A stretch of 46,442 bases of DNA from the NCBI GenBank assembly GCA_903913315.1, contig CAIWKX010000023.1, positions 1 to 46,442 on the forward strand, read 5' to 3'. This DNA is from an uncultured Bacteroidota bacterium. Its GTDB lineage: Bacteria > Bacteroidota > Bacteroidia > Flavobacteriales > Flavobacteriaceae. The position numbers and the translations under genes are program-made. Below are positions 6,535-14,279 of this stretch, one piece after another; the stretch's first letter is position 1, and every line of letters starts with the position of its first letter. The notes beneath the pieces were generated by a model. That model ran no database searches, had not been told where the DNA came from, and saw nothing but the letters and a program-made list of their open reading frames with translations.

Positions 6535-9030
6535 ATGAACAAAACACAACATTACGTATTAGGAAAATGGACTTCGGCAACTGGAGAGGGGAAACCGTCT
6601 TATGATGCTGTAACTGGCGAATTCATTGCGGAAACATCGGTGGAAGGATTGGATATTCCGGCTATTTTGAACTATGGAAGAACTAAAGGAGGTGAGAAAC
6701 TTCGCAAAATGACCTTCCAAGAACGTGGCACTATGATTAAAAGTTTGGCGATGTATTTGACCAAACGCAAAGAAGCGTTCTATGAAATCAGTTACCGAAC
6801 GGGCGCAACACGTGTCGATTCGTGGATTGATATTGAAGGCGGTTTCGGAAATTTATATGCCAATGCATCGTTGCGAAAATTATTCCCAAACCAACCATAC
6901 CATGTTGAAGGCGACCCGATTGATTTGTCGAAAGGCGGTCGTTTTATGGCGCATCATATTTTGGTTCCGAAAAAAGGAGTGGCGATTCACATCAATGCTT
7001 TTAATTTTCCAATATGGGGAATGTTAGAGAAATGTGCGGTCAACTGGATGGCAGGAATGCCAGCTGTTGTTTTACCAGCGCCTGTAACTGCTTATTTAAC
7101 TGAAGCTGTAGTAAGAGAAATTATTGCCTCTAATATATTGCCAGAAGGTGCTTTGCAATTGATTTGCGGTACTGCTAGAAATATATTTGATACGGTTGAA
7201 AACCAAGATGTAATCACATTTACTGGTTCAGCTGCAACAGGAAGATTGTTGAAAGCACATCCAAGATTAATTCAAGAATCAGTACCGTTTACAATGGAAG
7301 CCGATAGTTTGAATGCTTCTATTTTAGGCGAAGATGCGGTTCCAGGAACTCCAGAATTTGATTTATTCATCAATCAAGCTCGTAGTGAAATTACGGTAAA
7401 AGCGGGACAAAAATGTACGGCTATTCGTAGAATGATTGTTCCAGAAAAGCTGATGGATGACGTTCAAATGGCATTGGGGAAATCATTGGATAAAGTTTCG
7501 ATTGGAGATCCAAGGTTGAAAGAAGTTCGAATGGGAGCTTTGGTGAGTAAAGACCAAGTTGAGGTGTTGAAAGGACGCGTTACAGCATTATCAAAATCTG
7601 CCAAAATAGTATATGGCGATTTAGAAAAAATAACGCTGATTGGTGCCGATGATAAAGGTGCTTTTGTGAGTCCAATTTTACTTCGAGAAGACCATCCGTT
7701 TACCAATTTAGCTGTTCACGAAACCGAAGCTTTTGGGCCGGTTTCAACAATAATGCCTTATGCAACTTTGGATGAAGCTATTGAACTAGCTCAAATGGGT
7801 AAAGGTTCGTTGGTATCATCAATCGTTACCAATTCGGATGCTATTGCCAAAGAATATGTAGTTAATGCGGCATCGCATCACGGAAGAATTTTAGTGTTGA
7901 ACAGAGAAAATGCCAAACAAAGTACGGGTCATGGTTCGCCATTGCCACAGTTAGTTCACGGTGGTCCGGGTCGTGCTGGAGGAGGAGAAGAAATGGGTGG
8001 TGTTCGAGGCATTACACATTATATGCAACGTTGTGCTATTCAAGGTTCGCCAACCACGTTGACTGAAATCACAGGAATTTATCAAGCGAATTCGGCTTAT
8101 AAAGAAATCACTCAGCATCCGTTTCAATACCATTGGGAAGACATTCAACCCGGAATGTCATTGCGCACCCATAATAGAACAGTTACCGATACCGATATTA
8201 TTAATTTTGCTAACATCACGTGGGATCATTTTTATGCTCATACTGATATTACTTCGCTTGACGGAAGTATTTTCAAGAAAAGAACCGCGCACGGTTACTT
8301 TATTTTAGCAGCAGCAGCAGGTTTGTTTGTGTATCCAAATAAAGGTCCAGTTGCGGCAAATTACGGATTGGAAGAATGTCGTTTCTTGCGACCAATTTAC
8401 CACAATGATACCGTTTATGCGCGTTTGACGTGTAAACAAAAAGTAGATAGAGATGTGGCTTCAGCCGAACATCCAAGTGGCATCGTGAAATGGTTTGTGG
8501 AAGTTTTTGATACCAATGATGAGTTGGTTGCTGTAGCGACTATCTTAACAATGGTTCAGAAAAAACAAGAGGTTTTCGTAGAAATGACTGATGAAAAGAT
8601 CACGGAAATTTTAAACAAATTAACGGAAGATGCTAAACCGCAATGGGGTATTTTGAAACCACAGCATTTGTTGGAACATTTGGAGGAAGGATACAAAATT
8701 CTTTCGGGAGCCATTCAAGATTTTGAGATTGCAACCCCTGAAAAGATTTTGGATAAAGTGCATAATTCGTTGTATAATTATGATAAATTTCCATTGGGTT
8801 CTTCTTTTCCTACTATGAAAAAAGGTGAATTGGAAGAGTTGGTTCATCCTGATTTTGCCACAGCCAAAGCGAAATTTTTAGAAGCAAGAGAACAATATAA
8901 AACCTTTTTTAAAGAAAACCCAGAAGCGGTTTTGAAGAATATGGTTTTTGGGGAACTGAATAAATATGAATCGTATTTATTAGAGCGAAAACATTTGAAT
9001 CATCACTTTGAACAGTTTGGTGTTTTATAA
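6535..9030 (+). CDS. paaZ: PaaZ, oxepin-CoA hydrolase / semialdehyde dehydrogenase, with extra C-terminal domain
   Basis: An 831-aa multifunctional enzyme. Residues about 1-520 form an aldehyde dehydrogenase with E255 (FTMEADSLNAS) and nucleophile C294 (AGQKCTAIRR), oxidising the ring-opened semialdehyde to 3-oxo-5,6-dehydrosuberyl-CoA. Residues about 530-680 are a MaoC-like hydratase (D571 in YAHTD, H586 in RTAHGYF) that opens the oxepin ring. A canonical PaaZ is about 680 aa. The extra 150 residues (684-831, starting MTDEKITEIL) contain WGILKPQHLLEHLEEGYK and FGELNKYESYLLERKHLNHHFEQFG, resembling DUF1569/DinB-like helical bundles. That domain even begins at an internal Met, which suggests fusion of a once separate gene. 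It is the first gene after the cassette-like insertion. Confidence 0.92.
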   Translation: MNKTQHYVLGKWTSATGEGKPSYDAVTGEFIAETSVEGLDIPAILNYGRTKGGEKLRKMTFQERGTMIKSLAMYLTKRKEAFYEISYRTGATRVDSWIDIEGGFGNLYANASLRKLFPNQPYHVEGDPIDLSKGGRFMAHHILVPKKGVAIHINAFNFPIWGMLEKCAVNWMAGMPAVVLPAPVTAYLTEAVVREIIASNILPEGALQLICGTARNIFDTVENQDVITFTGSAATGRLLKAHPRLIQESVPFTMEADSLNASILGEDAVPGTPEFDLFINQARSEITVKAGQKCTAIRRMIVPEKLMDDVQMALGKSLDKVSIGDPRLKEVRMGALVSKDQVEVLKGRVTALSKSAKIVYGDLEKITLIGADDKGAFVSPILLREDHPFTNLAVHETEAFGPVSTIMPYATLDEAIELAQMGKGSLVSSIVTNSDAIAKEYVVNAASHHGRILVLNRENAKQSTGHGSPLPQLVHGGPGRAGGGEEMGGVRGITHYMQRCAIQGSPTTLTEITGIYQANSAYKEITQHPFQYHWEDIQPGMSLRTHNRTVTDTDIINFANITWDHFYAHTDITSLDGSIFKKRTAHGYFILAAAAGLFVYPNKGPVAANYGLEECRFLRPIYHNDTVYARLTCKQKVDRDVASAEHPSGIVKWFVEVFDTNDELVAVATILTMVQKKQEVFVEMTDEKITEILNKLTEDAKPQWGILKPQHLLEHLEEGYKILSGAIQDFEIATPEKILDKVHNSLYNYDKFPLGSSFPTMKKGELEELVHPDFATAKAKFLEAREQYKTFFKENPEAVLKNMVFGELNKYESYLLERKHLNHHFEQFGVL

Positions 9031-9043
9031 AAAAAAATAAAAA

Positions 9044-10299
9044 ATGAACAGACTCGTAATTATTGGTAATGGATTTGATTTAGCGCATGGCTTACCAACT
9101 TCGTATGGTCATTTTATTAATGATTTTTGGAGAAATTTAAAAGATAATTACAATAAAGATACTTATAAGGAAATAGTTTATATAAATGAAAAGCATAAAG
9201 AAGTTTTTGATGTTAATCAAATAGAAGATTATGGTACTTTTATTAATAATTTGAAAGATTATGTAGAGAAATTTGGGTGGGGAAATTTTGACGTGGAAAG
9301 TGGTTCTTTTGAAATACAAGGTGGAGGGATAGAAGGAGTTGAAGTTATATTTGAATTTAGAAATAGTTTATTAAAAAAAATCAATAATAAGCATTCTTCT
9401 CAAAATTGGGTTGATATCGAAAATGAATATTATAAAGAGCTAAAAAAATTAATCCTATCAATGGCAGAGACGATATATTAAAATTAAATAATGAGTTTAA
9501 CCAAGTAAAATTATTATTGGAAGAATATCTTCTTGTTAAGGTAAATAATAGATTTAATTTCAATAAAATTCCAGATTTAGATTGGGCTGAAAAACTTTTT
9601 TCACCTTTAGAAAGGAATTTAGAAAAAAATAAAAAGTATGACAATTATTTAAAGGAGTTTCCTAATAGCGACCATAAAGAATTGATTGATTTTGACAATA
9701 AACTCATTCAAGCAATTAAAGATAATACTTTGTCTGATAAAGTAGATTCAGGTGAACTTTTACAAAATAATTATTTTTTAAATTTTAATTATACTAAAAC
9801 TATAGATTTATACATCTATAAGTTTGAACAACGTTTTATCGTTAAACAAGAACAAATCCAGATTCATGGTAGATTAAAAGATTTAAATAATGAAATAAAC
9901 TTTGGTTTTGGAGATGAAATGGATGATGATTATAAAAAGATTGAAAATTTTGATGATAATGAATATTTGAGAAACTTCAAATCTTTCCAGTACTTACAAA
10001 ACTCTAATTATAAGAATCTATTAGATTATATAGATAGTGACAAGTTTCAAGTATACATAATGGGACATTCTTGTGGATTATCAGATAGAACATTATTAAA
10101 CACAGTTTTTGAACATAAAAATTGTCGATCTATTAAAGTTTTTTATCATAAAAGACAAGATGGAACAGATAATTATACTGAAATCATTCAAAATATTTCA
10201 CGCCACTTTAATAAAAAAGCAATGATGAGGGAAAGAATAGTTAACAAATCATTGTGTGAACCATTAGAACAGAATATTAAATTTACAGAATTTAAATAA
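9044..10299 (+). pseudogene. AbiH-family abortive-infection protein, split by a -1 shift at an A7 tract
   Basis: Two frames together encode about 418 residues of an AbiH-type phage-defence protein. The N-terminal part (9044-9481) starts MNRLVIIGNGFDLAHGLPTSY, the nucleotide-fold-like signature of AbiH. The downstream part (open to 10299) ends with YIMGHSCGLSDRTLLNTVF and IKVFYHKRQ, the matching C-terminal motif. Frame 1 stops at 9481, but a -1 step after CT-A-AAA-AAA (A7 at 9442-9448) gives ELKKINPINGRDDILKLNN, the sequence expected for the family. The heptamer A AAA AAA is a classic slippery site, so the gene may work through ribosomal or transcriptional slippage, be phase-variable, or be a pseudogene or sequencing error. 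It sits 13 bp after paaZ and 5 bp before the next hydratase gene. Confidence 0.8.
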
Positions 10300-10304
10300 A
10301 AAAA

Positions 10305-11054
10305 ATGAAAGCATACGTAATACATAACATAGAAAACAACATCGCTACGATTGAATTTTTTCATCCGGAGCAAAACTCATTGCCAGGTCATATTTTGGCA
10401 CAATTAGCCAACACAATAACAGAAGTTGGAAATAATAACGAGGTAAAAGTCATTATCCTAAAAAGTGGAGGAGACAGAACTTTTTGTGCTGGAGCTAGTT
10501 TTAAGGAATTAATCGCTATTAACGATGCCGAAACTGGGAAAGTATTTTTCTCTGGTTTTGCTAACGTCATTAATGCCATGAGAAAATGCCCGAAATTCAT
10601 CATCGGAAGAATCCAAGGAAAAACTGTTGGTGGCGGAGTAGGAATAGCAGCATCAACTGATTATTGTATGGCAACAAAATTTGCAGCCATAAAATTATCA
10701 GAATTAAACGTCGGAATTGGACCATTTGTAGTTTCACCAGCCATTGAAAGAAAAATGGGAGTTTCAGCCATGTCACAAATTGCTATTGATGCGAATACTT
10801 TTTATGAAGCCAATTGGGCAAAAGAAAAAGGCTTGTTTGCCAATGTTTATGAAAGCATTGAAGATATGGACGAAGCCGTTCAGAAATTCGCGGAGCATTT
10901 GTGTACGTATAATCCGGAAGCCATGCTCGAAATGAAAAAGGTTTTTTGGAGAGGTACCGAAGATTGGGATAATTTATTAGCCGAAAGAGCCGCCATCAGT
11001 GGACGATTGGTGTTATCTGATTTTACGAAAGAAACGTTGAAGAAGTTTAAGTAA
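10305..11054 (+). CDS. paaF: enoyl-CoA hydratase, probable PaaF (2,3-dehydroadipyl-CoA hydratase)
   Basis: A 249-aa crotonase-family protein. Oxyanion-hole segments FCAGASFKEL and KTVGGGVGIAAS are present, and SELNVGIGPFVVSPAI carries a Glu at the position of a hydratase active-site residue. In the paa pathway PaaF hydrates 2,3-dehydroadipyl-CoA to 3-hydroxyadipyl-CoA, the substrate of PaaH. The assignment to PaaF and not another crotonase (for example a methylglutaconyl-CoA hydratase for leucine breakdown, plausible beside the bkd genes) rests on cluster context. It begins 5 bp after the abiH stop, so it is surely on the same transcript. Confidence 0.75.
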   Translation: MKAYVIHNIENNIATIEFFHPEQNSLPGHILAQLANTITEVGNNNEVKVIILKSGGDRTFCAGASFKELIAINDAETGKVFFSGFANVINAMRKCPKFIIGRIQGKTVGGGVGIAASTDYCMATKFAAIKLSELNVGIGPFVVSPAIERKMGVSAMSQIAIDANTFYEANWAKEKGLFANVYESIEDMDEAVQKFAEHLCTYNPEAMLEMKKVFWRGTEDWDNLLAERAAISGRLVLSDFTKETLKKFK

Positions 11055-11126
11055 AGTTATAAGTTATGAATTATGAGTTATGAATGGGTAACTCATAATT
11101 TATAATTCATAACTCATAATTCATAA
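11055..11126. repeat. palindrome built from AGTTATGA words
   Basis: The entire gap between paaF and paaY consists of iterated words: AGTTATAAGTTATGAATTATG then AGTTATGAATG on the left, and AACTCATAATTTATAATTCA then TAACTCATAATTCAT on the right. The two halves are reverse complements and would form a hairpin of about 30 bp with almost no loop. Nothing else is present in the gap. Confidence 0.85.
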
Positions 11127-11128
11127 AA

Positions 11129-11737
11129 ATGATATACGAATTCAAAGGGTTTATACCAGTGATTGACGAAAGTAGTTTCATCCATCCGCAAGCAGCGGTT
11201 ACGGGTAATGTGATTATTGGGAAAAATGTATATGTTGGTCCTGGAGCTGCCATTCGTGGCGATTGGGGAGAAATCATCATTGAAGACGGATGTAACGTAC
11301 AAGAAAATTGCACGATTCATATGTTTCCAGGAAAGACCATGGTTTTGAAAGCAGGAGCACACATCGGTCACGGAGCAATTATTCACGGAGCCAATATTGG
11401 AGCCAATTGTTTAGTTGGAATGAACGCCGTAATTATGGATGATGTGAATGTAGGCGATGAATGTATTATTGGAGCTTTAAGTTTTGTTAAAGCCGGAATG
11501 CAAATCCCGAATCGAAAAATGGTGGTTGGAAATCCAGCCACAATTATAAAAGAGGTTTCTGATGAAATGATAGACTGGAAAACTAAAGGAACAGCCTTGT
11601 ACCAACAATTACCAAAAGAGTGTTATGAAACTTTAAAAGCAGTTGAACCGTTGCGAGAAATTCCAGCCAATCGACCAACGCAAGAAGCGTTTTACGCTAC
11701 ATTAGAAGAATTTAAATTAAAAGAAAATAGAAAATAG
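11129..11737 (+). CDS. paaY: PaaY, hexapeptide-repeat (gamma carbonic anhydrase-like) thioesterase
   Basis: A 202-aa left-handed beta-helix protein. Iterated [LIV]-G-x4 hexapeptides run from about residue 18 (AAVTGNVIIGKNVYVGPGAAI) to about 125. His residues in CTIHMFPG, GAHIGHGAIIHGA are the metal ligands of the gamma-CA/PaaY group. PaaY-type proteins belong to paa clusters and have been described as thioesterases acting on dead-end CoA esters such as the 2-hydroxycyclohepta-trienyl derivative, complementing PaaI. The C-terminal codons KENRK-stop (AAAGAAAATAGAAAATAG) are contributed by the next repeat. Confidence 0.85.
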   Translation: MIYEFKGFIPVIDESSFIHPQAAVTGNVIIGKNVYVGPGAAIRGDWGEIIIEDGCNVQENCTIHMFPGKTMVLKAGAHIGHGAIIHGANIGANCLVGMNAVIMDDVNVGDECIIGALSFVKAGMQIPNRKMVVGNPATIIKEVSDEMIDWKTKGTALYQQLPKECYETLKAVEPLREIPANRPTQEAFYATLEEFKLKENRK

Positions 11738-11792
11738 AGAAAAGAATATAGACCGAATCAAAAGTCTATTTTCTATACTCTATTCTCTTTCA
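11722..11792. repeat. palindrome of AGAAAATAG words, overlapping the paaY stop codon
   Basis: Left arm GAAAATAGAAAATAGAGAAA then AGAATATAGAC (11722-11752); right arm GTCTATTTTCTATACTCTAT then TCTCTTTC (11764-11791); loop CGAATCAAAA. The arms are near reverse complements. The left arm encodes the last residues and TAG of paaY. The same words end the glycosyltransferase gene at 36301-36320 on the other strand. Confidence 0.8.
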
Positions 11793-11802
11793 TCTCAAAA
11801 AA

Positions 11803-13098
11803 ATGATAACAGAATTCAAAATGCCCAAAATGGGTGAAAGTATATCCGAGGCAACCATAATCAGTTGGCTGAAAAACGTAGGTGATTTTGTGGAAGCAGA
11901 AGAAACTATTCTAGAAGTCGCTACCGATAAAGTGGATAGTGATGTTCCTGCGCCTGTTTCGGGTGTCATTACTGAAATTCGTTTTCAGAAAGATGACGTA
12001 GTTGAAGTGGGAACTGTTTTGGCATTGATTGATGAAAGTCAAAAGTCAAAAGTCAAAAGTCAAAAGTCTGAAAATAGTTCGATTGAAAATAAGTCTGTCT
12101 CGCCGAGCGCAGTCGAGGTGCCACAACCGAAAACTGACAACCGAAAACTGACAACCAATCCAAATGCTTTCATTTCCCCATTAATTATTTCAGTTGCACA
12201 AAAAGAAAATCTTTCAATTGAAGAATTACAAACCATTCCGGGTTCAGGAACTGATGGGCGTTTGCAAAAAAGTGATGTTTTTAATTATTTAAAAAATAGA
12301 AAATATCCTTTGCAAAGCATTCCGCAACCTAAAACCCACAACCCACAACCTACAACCTATTCCAAGCCCAAAATCAATTTTGTAGAAGGAAAAGATCACA
12401 TTGTAGAAATGGACCGAATGCGTAAGATGATTGCTGATCATATGGTGTATTCCAAACAAACTTCGCCACACGTAACTTCTTATATTGAAGTGGATGTGAC
12501 GAATTTGGTGAATTGGCGCAATGAAAACAAAGACAGATTCCAAGAGAAATACAACGAGAAACTAACCTTTACACCTGTTTTTGTTCAAGCTGTAGCCAAA
12601 GCGATTGTGGATTTTCCTCTGATTAATGTTTCGGTAGATGAGAAAAACATTATCGTTCACAAGGATATCAATATCGGAATGGCAACTGCTTTGCCATCAG
12701 GAAATTTAATTGTTCCTGTGGTAAAAAATGCTAATGAAAAAGATTTAGTGGCTTTAGCAAAAGACGTAAATACTTTGGCTGATGCTTCTCGAAATAATAA
12801 ATTAAAACCTGAGCAAATTCAAGGAAGTACGTTCACTATTTCCAACGTAGGGACTTTTGGAAGTTTGATGGGAACACCAATTATCAATCAACCTGAAGTT
12901 GCTATTTTAGCCTTCGGAATTATAAAAAAGCGTCCAGAGGTTATCACGACTTCAAAAGGAGACGAAATCGCCATCAGAAGTATGATGTATCTTTCTTTAT
13001 CCTTTGACCATAGAGTAGTGGACGGATTTTTAGGAGGTTCCTTCTTACGAAAAGTAGGCGATTATTTAGAACAATTTGATACAAACACAACACTATAA
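11803..13098 (+). CDS. bkdB: branched-chain 2-oxoacid dehydrogenase E2 (dihydrolipoyl acyltransferase)
   Basis: A 431-aa E2. The lipoyl domain covers residues 1-78 with lipoyl-lysine K43 (EVATDKVDSDVP). The linker is followed by a peripheral-subunit-binding domain (about 125-165, FISPLIISVAQKENLSIEEL) and the catalytic domain (about 200-431) with H403 and D407 in SFDHRVVDG. It transfers the acyl group made by E1 to CoA. The flanking aminotransferase and fused E1 make it branched-chain (or aromatic) oxoacid-specific. The interdomain linkers are unusual: they contain AAAAGTC heptamers, a CGAGCGCAGTCGAGG word, CAACCGAAAACTGA doublets and CCCACAA heptamers, all reading in frame (ESQKSKVKSQKSE, PQPKTDNRKLTT, PQPKTHNPQPTTY). 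Confidence 0.9.
   Translation: MITEFKMPKMGESISEATIISWLKNVGDFVEAEETILEVATDKVDSDVPAPVSGVITEIRFQKDDVVEVGTVLALIDESQKSKVKSQKSENSSIENKSVSPSAVEVPQPKTDNRKLTTNPNAFISPLIISVAQKENLSIEELQTIPGSGTDGRLQKSDVFNYLKNRKYPLQSIPQPKTHNPQPTTYSKPKINFVEGKDHIVEMDRMRKMIADHMVYSKQTSPHVTSYIEVDVTNLVNWRNENKDRFQEKYNEKLTFTPVFVQAVAKAIVDFPLINVSVDEKNIIVHKDINIGMATALPSGNLIVPVVKNANEKDLVALAKDVNTLADASRNNKLKPEQIQGSTFTISNVGTFGSLMGTPIINQPEVAILAFGIIKKRPEVITTSKGDEIAIRSMMYLSLSFDHRVVDGFLGGSFLRKVGDYLEQFDTNTTL
12035..12159. repeat. three word-repeat types inside the E2 lipoyl linker
   Basis: AAAAGTC is iterated about five times at 12035-12068. CTCGCCGAGCGCAGTCGAGG lies at 12099-12118. CAACCGAAAACTGA occurs twice in tandem (12124-12137, 12138-12151), followed by CAACC. 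They keep the frame and encode low-complexity Ser/Lys/Gln/Thr segments. The types look like those that elsewhere fill intergenic gaps. Confidence 0.85.
12325..12362. repeat. CCCACAA heptamers in the second E2 linker
   Basis: CAACCTAAAA is followed by CCCACAA, CCCACAA, CCTACAA and CCTATT, between the subunit-binding and catalytic domains. The reverse complement of this word string ends the paaJ gene (4595-4610), and a CCTACAA version is in the pdhC linker (34904-34936). Confidence 0.85.
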
Positions 13099-13101
13099 AT
13101 T

Positions 13102-14169
13102 ATGACAGAGAGTATGACATCAGAAATAAAAATAACTAAAGTTTCTCAATCTAAAGTAAGTGAAGTTGATTTGAACAACATCACTATGGGAACTAATTTT
13201 ACCGATCATATGTTCATATGTGATTATGAAAATGGAGTATGGCAGAACCCAAGAATTGAGCCGTTAGCATTAATTCCGACACATCCTGCAGCCATGGCAT
13301 TGCATTATGGACAAGCGATTTTTGAAGGAATGAAAGCGACTTTAGGAAAAGATGGAACGCCGTTGTTATTTCGTCCCGATGAAAATGCGAAGCGGTTAAA
13401 TCATAGTGCTGACCGAATGGGAATGCCTTCGTTTCCATCAGCTTTATTTGTGGAGGCCTTGAAGCAATTCACAGCATTGGAGAAAAATTGGATTCCAACT
13501 TCTACCGGAAGTGCGTTGTATTTACGTCCGTTTATGTATGCAGATGAGGCTTTTATCGGAATGCGTGCAGCAACGAGTTACAAATTCATCGTAATGGCAT
13601 CGCCAGCTGGACCTTTCTTTAGTAGAAAAATAAAATTATACGCTGAAAAAAAATACGTACGTGCTGTAAATGGTGGAACTGGAGAAGCCAAAGCAGCCGG
13701 AAATTACGCAGCAGCCATTCGTCCGACGGAATATGCAAAAGCTAAGGGGTTTGACCAAGTTTTATGGTTAGATGCTCAAGATTTTGAATACATTCAAGAA
13801 GTGGGAACAATGAATATCTTCTTCAAAATAGATGGGAAATTCATTACTCCAAGATTAACGGGTTCTATTTTATCTGGGATAACTAGAATGAGTGTCATCG
13901 ATTTATTAAGAAGTAAAGGTTTTGAAGTTACTGAAAGACCCATCACTATTACTGAAATCATTGAAGCATCTCAAAAAGGAACTTTAGAAGAAGCTTTTGG
14001 AACCGGAACAGCTGTTGGAATTGCTATGATTGAAGAAATTGGAAACAATGATTTGTCACTTAAATTTCCAGATGCGAACCCAGTTTCGATAATGGTAAAT
14101 GATACTTTGAATGCTATTAAAGTTCAAGATATCAAGGATGAATTTGGTTGGATTGTAGAAGCAAAATAA
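13102..14169 (+). CDS. ilvE: branched-chain amino acid aminotransferase (class IV PLP)
   Basis: A 355-aa fold-IV aminotransferase of the larger, eukaryote-like BCAT type. Recognisable segments are HYGQAIFEGMKA, YLRPFMYADE and the PLP lysine K197 in GGTGEAKAAGNYAAA, then EVGTMNIFF, TRMSVIDL and GTGTAVGI. It interconverts Leu/Ile/Val with their 2-oxoacids using glutamate/2-oxoglutarate; many family members also accept aromatic amino acids. It starts 3 bp after the E2 stop, so it is certainly cotranscribed, which points to a degradative role here. A second in-frame ATG lies at 13114. Confidence 0.9.
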   Translation: MTESMTSEIKITKVSQSKVSEVDLNNITMGTNFTDHMFICDYENGVWQNPRIEPLALIPTHPAAMALHYGQAIFEGMKATLGKDGTPLLFRPDENAKRLNHSADRMGMPSFPSALFVEALKQFTALEKNWIPTSTGSALYLRPFMYADEAFIGMRAATSYKFIVMASPAGPFFSRKIKLYAEKKYVRAVNGGTGEAKAAGNYAAAIRPTEYAKAKGFDQVLWLDAQDFEYIQEVGTMNIFFKIDGKFITPRLTGSILSGITRMSVIDLLRSKGFEVTERPITITEIIEASQKGTLEEAFGTGTAVGIAMIEEIGNNDLSLKFPDANPVSIMVNDTLNAIKVQDIKDEFGWIVEAK

Positions 14170-14176
14170 TTTTTCA

Positions 14177-14241
14177 GGAACACAGATTTAAGAAATTCAA
14201 CAGATTTTTAAAATTTTTCTAATTTCTTAAATTGGTGTTCC
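14177..14241. repeat. inverted repeat GGAACAC...GTGTTCC between ilvE and E1
   Basis: GGAACACAGATTTAAGAAATT on the left pairs with AATTTCTTAAATTGGTGTTCC on the right, with about 22 bases of loop (TTTTTAAAATTTTT core). It is nearly perfect over 20 bp. It is too AT-rich and lacks a terminal T-run at its 3' end, so a normal terminator is unlikely. The remaining 38 bp to the E1 ATG show nothing. Confidence 0.8.
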
Positions 14242-14279
14242 AAAAACCCAAAATGATATAGATTATCAAATTCAAAATA

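Noticed and set aside
9044..10299. Two separate small genes
   Set aside because: The N-terminal and C-terminal motifs belong to one AbiH protein and the frame between them is restored by a single -1 step at the A7 tract.
14177..14241. Intrinsic terminator between ilvE and E1
   Set aside because: The stem is AT-rich with a long loop and lacks the following T-run; the genes belong together functionally.
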